From assembly GCA_016717145.1 (NCBI GenBank), contig JADKGD010000008.1:124001-188000 (forward strand): a DNA stretch of 64,000 bases, in the 5' to 3' direction. Of this stretch, positions 37,854 to 46,429 are shown piece by piece. Below the pieces are notes generated by a model. The model did not search any database. It worked only from the letters and a program-made list of their open reading frames with translations, and had not been told where the DNA came from. Positions within the stretch are counted from its first letter, which is position 1. Each line of letters starts with the position of its first letter. This DNA comes from Saprospiraceae bacterium. Lineage in GTDB: Bacteria; Bacteroidota; Bacteroidia; Chitinophagales; Saprospiraceae. Position numbers and translations under genes: made by a program.

Positions 37854-39214
37854 ATTATGGCTTTTACTTTATTGATTAGAGACTGAGCTGTAGGTTGATC
37901 TTTTGCTTCACAGTAAATGCGAACAATGGCTTCAGTATTTGATTTTCGCATATGAACCCAGCCCTCCTCAAAGTCTATTTTGAGACCATCGATGTCATTC
38001 AACTTTTCATCTTTAAACGTCTCTCTGATAGAGGCAAATATCCTTTCCAGGTCTAGTTCAGGAGTTAGTTCCAATTTATCTTTAATAATTTCATATTGAG
38101 GATAAGTAGCCTTTAATTGAGTCATTGACATTTTTTTAACTGCAAGCAAAGACAAAAATATGGCTATGCCGGCCAAAGCGTCCCTGCCATAATGCAATTC
38201 AGGTATTATAATGCCTCCATTGCCCTCTCCACCAATTAGTGCATTCCTGAGTTTCATTTCATTCACAACATTCACTTCGCCTACTGCAGATGCATAATAA
38301 ACCCCACCATGACGTGCAGTTACATCGGCCAAAGCTCGCGTTGATGAAAGATTTGAAACACTATTTCCTTTATCACGACTCAGTATGTAATCAGCGACGG
38401 CTACTAAGGTATACTCCTCTCCAAACATAGTTCCATCCTCACAAACAAATGCCAATCGGTCTACATCCGGATCAACAATAATACCTAGGTGTGCTTTTTT
38501 GCTGACAACAATTGAGGACAATTGTCCAAGATGCTGAGGAAGTGGTTCAGGATTGTGGGCAAATTGACCAAAATTTGTATCATTCAATAATGTGTATGTA
38601 ACACCAAGTGCATCCAATAACGGAGGGATAGATATGGCTCCTGTGGAATTAATACAATCTACAACAACATGGAAATCAGCATTTTTAACAGACTCAATCT
38701 CGATGTGTCTGTATTTCAAAATCTCACCGATATGATAATCAATAGATCCTTCAAAAGTACCATAAGTTCCTAAATTATCCACAGATGAAAATTCCAACTC
38801 ACCTTTTTTAATAATATCGATTATTTCCTGCCCATCTTCAGCTGAAATAAATTCTCCGTCCTCGTTGAGGAATTTTAGTGCATTCCATTCTTTCGGGTTG
38901 TGGCTTGCTGTAAAAATAATACCTGCTCCAGCATTAAGTTTTGGAACCATCATTTCTACAGTGGGTGTTGTTGAAAGCCCTAAATCTATAATGTCGATTC
39001 CCATAGACAGCAGCGTATTGACCGCCAAATGACTGACGATATTACCACTTAATCTACCATCCCGGCCTACAACTATTTTAAGTTTGCCATTACGTCTTTT
39101 TAACCAAATACCCAAGCCTGCTGAACATTCAATAATATCAACAGGGCTTAGATTATTTCCTGGTTGACCGCCTATTGTGCCCCGTATACCTGATATTGAT
39201 TTTATTAGTGTCAA
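37850..39214 (-). CDS. glmM: Phosphoglucosamine mutase / phosphohexomutase
   Basis: 454 residues of the alpha-D-phosphohexomutase superfamily. N-terminal MTLIKSISGIRGTIGG is typical of Bacteroidota GlmM. The phosphoserine is Ser104 in FTASHNPKEWNALK, the Mg loop is DPDVDRLAF, the sugar-binding loop is GGEGNGGII and the phosphate-binding C-terminal loop is RKSNTEAIVRIYCEA. It should interconvert glucosamine-6-P and glucosamine-1-P for peptidoglycan and LPS, but phosphomannomutase or phosphoglucomutase activity cannot be excluded. It is the first gene of a two- or three-gene minus-strand operon. Confidence 0.82.
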   Translation of the reverse strand: MTLIKSISGIRGTIGGQPGNNLSPVDIIECSAGLGIWLKRRNGKLKIVVGRDGRLSGNIVSHLAVNTLLSMGIDIIDLGLSTTPTVEMMVPKLNAGAGIIFTASHNPKEWNALKFLNEDGEFISAEDGQEIIDIIKKGELEFSSVDNLGTYGTFEGSIDYHIGEILKYRHIEIESVKNADFHVVVDCINSTGAISIPPLLDALGVTYTLLNDTNFGQFAHNPEPLPQHLGQLSSIVVSKKAHLGIIVDPDVDRLAFVCEDGTMFGEEYTLVAVADYILSRDKGNSVSNLSSTRALADVTARHGGVYYASAVGEVNVVNEMKLRNALIGGEGNGGIIIPELHYGRDALAGIAIFLSLLAVKKMSMTQLKATYPQYEIIKDKLELTPELDLERIFASIRETFKDEKLNDIDGLKIDFEEGWVHMRKSNTEAIVRIYCEAKDQPTAQSLINKVKAII

Positions 39215-39240
39215 TGTCTTTTTTTTAATTTTTAGTACGA

Positions 39241-39248
39241 CAAAAGTA
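39241..39248 (-). promoter_or_regulatory. Possible -7 promoter element for glmM operon
   Basis: On the minus strand TACTTTTG matches TAnnTTTG and lies 26 bases before the glmM ATG at 39214. A -33 TTG is not obvious. Confidence 0.4.
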
Positions 39249-39414
39249 CGTAAAGTTTGTTTAGTTTTATGAGATCTTTTAGTAATTGCACAAATGATTT
39301 TTTAATAAAATTAGAATACTCATTTACTAAATTTTTGTTAATTGATTATTTCTGAAGAGGAATTGAAAATTGATTTCGTTTAATTTCTATTGGATATTTA
39401 TAATTTTTTTCATT

Positions 39415-39972
39415 ATGCCATATAAACCATATTTTATTTTGTTTTTTTTAGTAAACCTTTTTTTAGGAATCAGATATGGACATGCTCAGGCGGATTGGAA
39501 AATATTTTCGCCTGAAAATCAGCCTTATGAAGTATTTGCACCCGGAGAAATGAAATATGGAGAAAAAAATCTTTTAACTGATGTTGGCGAAATCAAAGTA
39601 GTCACATATATGCATGAGGGTGCCAAAAGTGATCCTAACTTTATATATCTTATCAACTACGTCGATTATCCAGAAGGTACATTTCATCCGGACAGTACTG
39701 AGCTGATTGATGATTTGTTTAAGATAAGTATTAAAACAAATTTAAATGATCTGAAAGGAGAACTAGTCTACAGTACAAGTGCTAACTATGGTGTTTACCC
39801 TGGTATGCTTTACAGGGCAACATACAACAAAGGCAATGCCATTATTAAATCAAAAATGTTTTTAATTGGAGATCGGTTTTACGCATTGCAGGTTTATACC
39901 TTATCTGAAAAAAGTCTAAATCCTGAAATGGATAGGTTTTTAGATAGTTTCAAAGCAAAATTAAAGAATTAA
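39415..39972 (+). CDS. Secreted protein of unknown function
   Basis: The ATG at 39415 is preferred to the upstream TTG at 39370 because it opens directly onto a signal peptide (MPYKPYFILFFLVNLFLG, cut near GHAQA). The mature part of about 160 residues is a compact alpha/beta protein with WKIFSPENQPYEVFAPGEM, YINYVDYPEG-like and RFYALQVYT motifs and a final helix FLDSFKAKLKN. Similar small secreted proteins in Bacteroidota end with the same D-R-F-L-x-S-F pattern. No Cys or catalytic motif is seen; it is annotated as hypothetical. Confidence 0.7.
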   Translation: MPYKPYFILFFLVNLFLGIRYGHAQADWKIFSPENQPYEVFAPGEMKYGEKNLLTDVGEIKVVTYMHEGAKSDPNFIYLINYVDYPEGTFHPDSTELIDDLFKISIKTNLNDLKGELVYSTSANYGVYPGMLYRATYNKGNAIIKSKMFLIGDRFYALQVYTLSEKSLNPEMDRFLDSFKAKLKN

Positions 39973-40096
39973 GTACTGACTTAAGTAAAATTCATTTGTT
40001 TTAAATGAAGAGGTTTCAACTTCGCCAATTAAAAAAAAATGAATTTTTTCAAAACAATACGCTAAATTTGTCATTACATCATTTAAATTTTTTTAA

Positions 40097-40534
40097 GTGG
40101 ACAACAAATCATTTCTTGAAACTGAGATATCACCTTTTAAGCAAGTAGCTGTGGTTTTATTGATAGCAGTAATATTTATGTCATTTTCTGGTTTTATTCC
40201 AGCACAACCATACTCTAGCACAGCACATATTATGCCATGGGTTATTGCCTGTGGCTTGATTCTTTTTTTTGCTATAGGAAATAGTATTCTTAGTTTATCT
40301 GCAACAAATGGAAATATTTATTGGCTTCAATCCATAATAAGTTTTGCTATTATGTTAATAGGTGGTGGCTTGTTGGCGTGGGCTTTTAGTGGTATATCTA
40401 TCAGTAACACGGGTTCTGTAAAGTGGATTTACTTTGTGTTTACATTTAGTTATCTGGTGTTTTTATCTATTGTAAATCTTATGAAATTCTTAGTAAATTT
40501 AGCTAAGAAGCATGACAATAAAATGCAGGATTAA
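40097..40534 (+). CDS. Four-helix integral membrane protein, unknown function
   Basis: 145 residues from a GTG start, with four strongly hydrophobic segments (about residues 16-34, 47-65, 77-98 and 107-133) and short polar ends (MDNKSFLETEISPFK, KKHDNKMQD). No motif ties it to a named family. A strong intrinsic terminator follows its end. Confidence 0.65.
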   Translation: MDNKSFLETEISPFKQVAVVLLIAVIFMSFSGFIPAQPYSSTAHIMPWVIACGLILFFAIGNSILSLSATNGNIYWLQSIISFAIMLIGGGLLAWAFSGISISNTGSVKWIYFVFTFSYLVFLSIVNLMKFLVNLAKKHDNKMQD

Positions 40535-40586
40535 GCTTTATAAAGCGAAGGTTTATGTAACTAAATATAGAATAAGGATAAAAAAA

Positions 40587-40618
40587 AAAGGCTTTCCGGA
40601 TAATGGAAAGCCTTTTTT
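40587..40618. terminator. Strong bidirectional intrinsic terminator
   Basis: AAAGGCTTTCC and GGAAAGCCTTT form an 11-bp perfect stem around a 7-base loop, with an A-run before and a T-run after. It sits between the convergent membrane protein gene and the Cys-rich gene and can end transcripts from both sides. Confidence 0.85.
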
Positions 40619-40636
40619 TATTTTGTTGAAAACTAA

Positions 40637-41080
40637 TTACTTACTTCCTGTCTTTTTTGCACAACAAGCTTTCCCTTCTTTCATTCCTGCACATGCCTTC
40701 TTTTCAACTTTTACTCCGGTCTCATCTTTCTCCATTGAAGCAGATGCAACTTTAGTAAAAGAACTTGTTTCAGCGTCAAACTTAACTTCATCCCAACTTA
40801 TTTTACCTGTAGTTTCACAAACTGATTTTTCGTAATATGCAGTAGTACCAGACATTTCACAAGTTCTTTTAGAAATATTTGGATTTGAAGCGGCTACTTT
40901 ATCTGCTTCCATAAGTACACTTGCTACTTTAGTATCACTGTCAGAAGTGGTTAAACTAGTCGTTGATGCGCTTTTTTTTGCAGCACAACAAGACTTTCCT
41001 GCAGCTTTCGTGCAAGCCTGAGCATTAGCAGAGAAAGATGCAACTAATAGAAAAGAAAAAACAAAAAACAATTGCTTCAT
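40637..41080 (-). CDS. Small secreted Cys-rich protein with two CC(A)KK motifs
   Basis: 147 residues. The signal peptide MKQLFFVFSFLLVASFSANA is followed by QACTKAAGKSCCAAKK, and the C-terminus ends KACAGMKEGKACCAKKTGSK, so almost the same Cys-Cys-Ala-Lys-Lys motif opens and closes the mature protein. In the middle are RTCEMSGTTAYYEKSVCE and an acidic region. Eight or more cysteines and many Lys suggest metal or thiol chemistry, or disulfide staples, in the periplasm; this is inference. No family is recognised. A possible promoter (TATCTTTA at 41133-41140 with CTTTG 15 bases upstream, minus strand) precedes it. Confidence 0.7.
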   Translation of the reverse strand: MKQLFFVFSFLLVASFSANAQACTKAAGKSCCAAKKSASTTSLTTSDSDTKVASVLMEADKVAASNPNISKRTCEMSGTTAYYEKSVCETTGKISWDEVKFDAETSSFTKVASASMEKDETGVKVEKKACAGMKEGKACCAKKTGSK

Positions 41081-41339
41081 GATTATTGGATTTAAATTTT
41101 TTGATTAAATAATTTACTCTATTATAACAACGTAAAGATAGCAGTAAATTGTTTTCAAAGTAATACTTTGATTCAAATTTTATCAAACATTTAACATTTA
41201 TTTACAATACAAGACAAATTATTAACCGTTTTATGCACAAAGATGACTTAAATGTGGAATTACCTGTGTGAGTATGCTACTGTTTTTACCTTTTAATTAA
41301 GTTTTAACCACTAATACATAAAAGTTTAGATAATAATAT

Positions 41340-41347
41340 TAATTTTG
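41340..41347 (+). promoter_or_regulatory. Possible -7 promoter element for bamD cluster
   Basis: TAATTTTG matches TAnnTTTG just 8 bases before the bamD ATG, which would give a very short or nearly leaderless transcript. The -33 element is not clear. Confidence 0.35.
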
Positions 41348-41354
41348 CGCCCTT

Positions 41355-42155
41355 ATGAGAATTTATTTATATTTTATAATATTTGTGTTGTTTTTTTTGT
41401 CTGCCTGTAAGTCAGAGTTTGAGGCTCTGAGAAGTAGCAATCAACCTGAGAAAGTGTATAAAGCAGCCAATAAGTATTATCAAAATGAGGAGTATGATCG
41501 TGCAATTGCCTTGTATGATATTGTTATTCAATTTTATAGGGGCAAGCAGGAAGCAGAGGATCTTTTTTTTAAATATGCTTATGCACATTATTTTCAAGGA
41601 GATTATATATTGGCATCAACTTATTTTAAGAACTATTCTGGTACTTTTTCTAATAGTATAAATAAGGAAGAAGCTGAATATATGTCTGCTTTTTCAAATT
41701 TTAAATTATCTCCAAATTACAAATTAGATCAGTCTTATACAATCAAAGCAATAGAGGGATTTGAACAGTTTATCAATCTTTATCCAAATACTGAGAGGGC
41801 AGAGATGGCAAATAAAATGATTGATGAGATGCGCCGGAAGTTGGAGATAAAATCGTTTGAACAAGGTAACTTATATTATAAAATAGGGCAATATCAAGCG
41901 GCAGTTACTTCATTTCAAAGTATGTTAAAGGATTTTCCGGAGTCAAAACGAGTGGAAGATGTAAGACTCTTAATATTGAAATCAAGTTTTATTCTTGCTT
42001 CCAATAGCATTTATGAAAAAAAGAAAGATAGATTTAACGAAACATTAGAGCACTTTGCTCAGTTTATTAAAAAGCATCCTTCATCAAAAAAAATGAAAGA
42101 TGCCAGGTCGATCGAAAAGGAAACATTATCAGAGCTTAAAAAATTAAAAGCATGA
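41355..42155 (+). CDS. bamD: Outer membrane protein assembly factor BamD
   Basis: 266 residues with a lipoprotein signal (FVLFFLSAC, lipidated Cys18). The following TPR repeats match BamD: SNQPEKVYKAANKYYQNEEY, YDRAIALYDIVIQFYRGK, FQGDYILASTYFKNY and FINLYPNTERAEMANKMIDE. It belongs to the BAM complex that inserts beta-barrel proteins in the outer membrane. Its stop overlaps the start of the omega gene by four bases, and the order bamD-rpoZ-coaBC-DUF4835 is the usual Bacteroidota arrangement. Confidence 0.92.
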   Translation: MRIYLYFIIFVLFFLSACKSEFEALRSSNQPEKVYKAANKYYQNEEYDRAIALYDIVIQFYRGKQEAEDLFFKYAYAHYFQGDYILASTYFKNYSGTFSNSINKEEAEYMSAFSNFKLSPNYKLDQSYTIKAIEGFEQFINLYPNTERAEMANKMIDEMRRKLEIKSFEQGNLYYKIGQYQAAVTSFQSMLKDFPESKRVEDVRLLILKSSFILASNSIYEKKKDRFNETLEHFAQFIKKHPSSKKMKDARSIEKETLSELKKLKA

Positions 42156-42499
42156 CATCAGATATCAAATCAAAAGTACAGGGTTTAGATCCAAATGTGA
42201 AAGCAAGAGATATTAAATCTATTTCTGCTCAGACGGCAAATATTTATGAATCTATTTCTGTAATTACAAAAAGAGCGGAACAAATATCTATTGAAATAAA
42301 AAATGAACTCCACGGTAAATTGGATGAGTTTGCCAGCACTTCTGAGACCATCGAAGAAATATTGGAGAATAAAGAGCAAATCGAGATAAGTAAATTTTAT
42401 GAAAGATTACCAAATCCTGCAATTATTGCTACTCAGGAATTTATAAATGGTGATTTGTCTTTTGAGTATCGGGAACCTAGGGTGGTTCACGAAGACTAA
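42152..42499 (+). CDS. rpoZ: DNA-directed RNA polymerase omega subunit (Bacteroidota type)
   Basis: 115 residues. The core ISAQTANIYESISVITKRAEQIS corresponds to the conserved omega helix of the polymerase-binding domain, and the C-terminal NPAIIATQEFINGDLSFEYREP is typical of the Bacteroidota version. Omega helps assemble and stabilise the beta-prime subunit. It is translationally coupled to bamD. Confidence 0.88.
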   Translation: MTSDIKSKVQGLDPNVKARDIKSISAQTANIYESISVITKRAEQISIEIKNELHGKLDEFASTSETIEEILENKEQIEISKFYERLPNPAIIATQEFINGDLSFEYREPRVVHED

Positions 42500-42519
42500 G
42501 ATAATTTTACGCTATAATA

Positions 42520-43707
42520 ATGCTTCAAGGTAAGAAGATATTGCTTGGTTTGACAGGAAGTATTGCTGCATACAAATCAGCATCTCTTTGCCGATTATTA
42601 ATAAAGGAAGGTTGTGAAGTAAAAGTCGTTATGACAGAAGCCTCAGCTGATTTTATTACTCCACTGACATTGGCTACATTATCCGGAAATCCGGTGATGA
42701 CAAGTTTTTCAGATGGAGACGCATGGAATAATCATGTCGAAATAGGGTTGTGGGCGGATATCATGCTCATAGCTCCGGCAACAGCTACAAGTATGTCTAA
42801 AATGGCACACGGTATGGCTGACAATATACTTGTGGCTTGTTATTTGTCTGCTAAGTGTCCTGTTTTTATTGCTCCGGCGATGGACCTGGACATGTGGAAA
42901 CATAAATCTACAATTAATAATGTAGCGTTACTGAAGTCTTATGGAAATCAAATTATTCCTGTAGGGCATGGTTTTTTAGCAAGTGGATTGGAAGGTGATG
43001 GCAGAATGGCCGAGCCTGAAGAAATTATTACTTTACTTAAAGAATATTTTGCAGCTAAACAGGATTTGTCTGGCCAAAAGGTATTAATTACTGCCGGACC
43101 GACATTTGAAGCTATTGATCCGGTAAGATATATCGGAAACAGAAGCAGTGGGAAGATGGGCCTGGCTTTGGCAGAAGTGTGCGCTGCAAAAGGTGCAATG
43201 GTTACTTTAATCCTTGGTCCGATATCTTTAGACATTAAGCATCCTGGTATTAACGTTATTAATGTGGAATCTTCTGATGAAATGTTTGAAGCTAGCGATG
43301 CTCATTTTGATGAAAGTAATCTGATTATTTTGGCTGCCGCAGTGGCCGATTATAAAGCAGCTCAAATATCACCCCGGAAAATGAAAAAATCTGATAATGA
43401 CATGAGTATACATTTGGTGCATACTACTGATATTGCTGCAACTTTAGGCGCACGTAAAAAAGAACATCAGATTTTGGTTGGCTTTGCCCTTGAAACAAAT
43501 GATGAAAAAAAACATGCAAGTCAAAAATTGCACAAGAAAAATCTTGATTTTATCGTTATTAACTCTTTAAATGATTTGGGTGCAGGATTTCAGTACGATA
43601 CCAACAAAATATCAATTCTTGACAAACAAGGAAATTTTGTGGAGTACGCATTGAAAACAAAAAAGGAAGTAGCAGTTGACATAATTGATTTTGTTACAAA
43701 AAAATAA
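42520..43707 (+). CDS. coaBC: Bifunctional phosphopantothenoylcysteine decarboxylase / phosphopantothenate-cysteine ligase
   Basis: 395 residues. The N-terminal flavoprotein half has LLGLTGSIAAYKSASLCR, NNHVEIGLWADIMLIAPATA with the catalytic His, and APAMDLDMW; the C-terminal ligase half has LITAGPTFEAIDPVRYIGNRSSGKMG, AAAVADYK and the KK-containing nucleotide loop, plus GFALETN. It makes 4'-phosphopantetheine for coenzyme A. It lies 20 bases after rpoZ in the operon. Confidence 0.95.
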   Translation: MLQGKKILLGLTGSIAAYKSASLCRLLIKEGCEVKVVMTEASADFITPLTLATLSGNPVMTSFSDGDAWNNHVEIGLWADIMLIAPATATSMSKMAHGMADNILVACYLSAKCPVFIAPAMDLDMWKHKSTINNVALLKSYGNQIIPVGHGFLASGLEGDGRMAEPEEIITLLKEYFAAKQDLSGQKVLITAGPTFEAIDPVRYIGNRSSGKMGLALAEVCAAKGAMVTLILGPISLDIKHPGINVINVESSDEMFEASDAHFDESNLIILAAAVADYKAAQISPRKMKKSDNDMSIHLVHTTDIAATLGARKKEHQILVGFALETNDEKKHASQKLHKKNLDFIVINSLNDLGAGFQYDTNKISILDKQGNFVEYALKTKKEVAVDIIDFVTKK

Positions 43708-43740
43708 CCTCCGGAATTTTAATCACTAGAATCTTAAAAT

Positions 43741-44646
43741 ATGTTTTATAAAAAATGTTTTCTGATAGGTTTTATTTCAATCTTTTTTTTCCATAGCAAC
43801 GCTCAGGAATTAAATTTTAAGGCCAATGTTGTGGTTCAAACATCTACTACCGCAGACCCTACACTTTTTAACGATCTGGAAAAAAATGTTACGGAATTTT
43901 TTAATACAAATAAGTGGACAGAAGATGAATTTCAGAGTCATGAAAAAATAAAGGGAAATGTTCAGATTACAATTACTTCTCAACCTTCACCAAATGTTTT
44001 TCAGGCAGAGATTATTTTGCAAACAGAAAGACCAGTCTTTAATTCGATTTATATTTCGCCCATTATAAATATCATTGATAAAAATGTCTCTTTTACATTT
44101 ACTGGACTTCAACCCTTACTTAAAACTACCAATACTTTTTATGATAATCTTTCAGCCATACTAAGTTATTATGCTTTCCTTTCTATTGGAATGGACTATG
44201 ATTCATTTAGTTTAAATGGTGGCGAACCTTATTTTAATAAAGCAAATGACATAATTACATCTCTCCCAGGTAATTATGTAAAGGATGAAGGCTGGAAAAA
44301 TGACGGAGGTGGACGAAGAAATAGATTCTGGCTGGCTGAAAATTTAAGAAACCCCAGAATGAGACAATTCAGACAGGCTTTTTACGAATATCACAGATTA
44401 TCTTTGGATAAGATGTATGAAGATCCTGACAAAGCCCGGGCGGTGATGCTGAGCTCACTAACATCTATGGGGCAGGCGAATATCGAATATCCAAATACAA
44501 TGCTGCTCATGACATTTGGTGATGCTAAAAAAGATGAAATAGTTGAGATTTTCAAAAATGGTGATAATGGACAGAAATCAAAGGTCTCTGCTATCATGGT
44601 AGGTATTGATCCCAGTAAAAAAAGTAAATACGGAGTCCTGAATTGA
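43741..44646 (+). CDS. DUF4835 family periplasmic protein
   Basis: 301 residues with a signal peptide (FLIGFISIFFFHSNAQ). Features of DUF4835 include LNFKANVVVQTS, VTEFFNTNKWTEDEF, ISPIINIIDKNVSF and NLRNPRMRQFRQAFYEYHR, with MLLMTFGDAKKDEIVEIF near the end. The family is nearly confined to Bacteroidota and its biochemical role is unknown. Position after coaBC is the standard one; recN, which often follows, is absent here. Confidence 0.88.
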   Translation: MFYKKCFLIGFISIFFFHSNAQELNFKANVVVQTSTTADPTLFNDLEKNVTEFFNTNKWTEDEFQSHEKIKGNVQITITSQPSPNVFQAEIILQTERPVFNSIYISPIINIIDKNVSFTFTGLQPLLKTTNTFYDNLSAILSYYAFLSIGMDYDSFSLNGGEPYFNKANDIITSLPGNYVKDEGWKNDGGGRRNRFWLAENLRNPRMRQFRQAFYEYHRLSLDKMYEDPDKARAVMLSSLTSMGQANIEYPNTMLLMTFGDAKKDEIVEIFKNGDNGQKSKVSAIMVGIDPSKKSKYGVLN

Positions 44647-44783
44647 CTTTTAAGTCAAATATATTAGCCTATGGAAGTCACGACGTGTTTAATCTAAGTC
44701 ATTATGTTTTCCTTGGTATCATTCAGACCATTCGTAGTTTTACAAACAAAAACATATGTTATATTAAGTGAAAAGTAATTAAT

Positions 44784-45380
44784 GTGGTAAATATTGCAAT
44801 TTTTGCTTCGGGTGGTGGTAGTAATGCTGCTGAATTAATCAGGAGATTTAATGGACATTCACTAATTTCAATACAACTTATAGTTTGTAATAAGAAAGGC
44901 GCAGGCGTTATTGATATAGCTAGTCGGGAGGGAATTGAAGTTCTTTTTATTGATAGGTCGTTTTTTTATCAAAGCAACCAAATTTTAAACGTACTAAAAA
45001 ATAAAAAAATTGACTTTATTGTCCTGGCTGGTTTTTTATGGTTGATTCCGGAATACCTGATTACAACGTTTCCCGATAAAATTTTTAATATTCATCCATC
45101 ATTATTGCCAAAGTATGGGGGTAAAGGTATGTATGGACATTTTGTACACGAAGCTGTAAAAGCCAATGGTGAAAAGGAAACCGGCTTAACCATTCATTTG
45201 GTAAATCAAAAATATGACGAAGGCAAAATTTTGTTTCAGGCTGCTTGTCCGATTTCTAAAGACATGACTTCTGATCAGATAGCCGGAGAAGTGCTCAAAC
45301 TTGAACACTTGCACTATGCTACGGTGATAGAAAATTATATTGCCCTTTCTGTCTCTAAAGGCCTGGTAAATGCTAATTAA
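44784..45380 (+). CDS. purN: Phosphoribosylglycinamide formyltransferase
   Basis: 198 residues from a GTG start. It has the IAIFASGGGSNAAELI nucleotide loop, IDFIVLAGFLWLIPE, and the catalytic region FNIHPSLLPKYGGKGMYGHFVHEAV with Asn/His, then ETGLTIHLVNQKYDEGKILFQ. It transfers a formyl group from 10-formyl-THF to GAR, the third step in purine synthesis. It stands 137 bases after the DUF4835 gene. Confidence 0.93.
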   Translation: MVNIAIFASGGGSNAAELIRRFNGHSLISIQLIVCNKKGAGVIDIASREGIEVLFIDRSFFYQSNQILNVLKNKKIDFIVLAGFLWLIPEYLITTFPDKIFNIHPSLLPKYGGKGMYGHFVHEAVKANGEKETGLTIHLVNQKYDEGKILFQAACPISKDMTSDQIAGEVLKLEHLHYATVIENYIALSVSKGLVNAN

Positions 45381-45466
45381 CAAATATAATTTCGTTAAAT
45401 GATCTTTTATTTATGTTAATTTATGTTAAACGTTGAATATTAGTTAAATACCTATTTTAAATATTG

Positions 45467-45474
45467 TACCTTTG
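45467..45474 (+). promoter_or_regulatory. Possible -7 promoter element for the CBM48 protein gene
   Basis: TACCTTTG matches TAnnTTTG and lies 72 bases before the ATG at 45546. No strong -33 TTG lies at the optimum distance. Confidence 0.4.
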
Positions 45475-45545
45475 TGTTGCAAAATAGATATTGATATATA
45501 ATTCAGCATTTAATTTAATAATTATAAATTTAAAAAAATATAGTC

Positions 45546-46182
45546 ATGAGCATTATCAAAAATTATCAACCATCTAAAGGTACTTGTAAGGTTACTTTTA
45601 CTTATTCTTTAACACCATCTTCTAAAGTGAAAACGGTTCAGGTTTTAGGAGACTTTAATAGTTGGGATGCCAAAAAAGGCCCAAAAATGAAAGCTTCAAA
45701 GACATTGCTAAGCACTGAAATTGAATTAAAGGCTGGTCAGAAATATGAATTCAGATATTTATTGGATGGCTTGACATGGGACAATGATCATAACGCAGAT
45801 AGTTATGTACCTTCTCCATTCGGCGGTATAAGTAATAGTGTAATCGTATTGGATGCAGTTAAGTCAGAAAAAACTGCACCCGTTAAGTCTGCTGTAAGCA
45901 AGACAACAAAATCAGTGGTTGCAAAACCTGTGGTTAAGTCAAGTGCTGGAGCGAAAAAAGAAAATAAGGTAGTTGCACCAAAGGCTGCCGAAAGTAGTTA
46001 AAGCTGCTGCACCTAAAGTTGGAACTCCAAAAGTAGTTAAAACTGCGGCACCAAAAGTAGTTAAAGCTGCTGCACCAAAAGTAGTTGCAACTCCAAAAGT
46101 AGTTAAAGCCGTTGCACCAAAAGTAGTTAAAGCCGTTGCACCAAAAACAACAAAGCCTGCTGCACCAAAATCTGTTAAATAA
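45546..46182 (+). CDS. CBM48 / isoamylase early-set protein with Lys-Ala-Pro-rich tail (frameshifted)
   Basis: The first ~105 residues are a glycogen-binding CBM48/isoamylase early-set domain (VTFTYSLTPSSKVKTVQVLG, DFNSWD, YEFRYLLDG, WDNDHNADSYVPS). A low-complexity tail follows, rich in Lys, Ala, Pro, Val and Thr. The frame as given stops at 46001, but a second frame continues the same tail (PKVVKAAAPKVGTPKVVK and further P-K-V-V-K repeats) to 46182, so a lesion near 45985-45990 is likely. Such tails resemble histone H1-like proteins or bind polyanions; glycogen binding plus nucleic-acid or surface binding is inferred. No catalytic domain is present and there is no signal peptide. Confidence 0.8.
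46005..46182 (+). repeat. Low-complexity repeat coding for P-K-V-V-K/A tail
   Basis: Imperfect 15-to-24-base units based on GCACCAAAAGTAGTTAAAGC repeat seven or more times. Repeats of this kind are prone to slippage, which may explain the frame break just before it. Confidence 0.75.
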
Positions 46183-46429
46183 GCTGCGAAAAAAAGTGTT
46201 AAATATGTTTAACACGGTTTAACAAATATTGAAAGGATTTGACAAAAAAATAATTTGTTTTATTTCTTATTCAAAGATGGTCAATTGAGATAAACCAACA
46301 AATTTAAATTCCATTACGAATATATTCTAAAAGCATCGAAGATCCATGATTTTCGGTGTTTTTTGTTTTATGCTAAATAAGTTACTGAATTTTACAAAAT
46401 TCCTGCTATATTGGAACAAATATTGGATC

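Noticed and set aside
40512..40835. Plus-strand frame over the terminator and Cys-rich gene
   Set aside because: It runs through a strong terminator hairpin and is antisense to a well-supported gene.
46197..46214. Inverted repeat TGTTAAA-TATG-TTTAACA as a terminator
   Set aside because: The stem is only A-T except for one pair and has no T-tract, so it is too weak to call.
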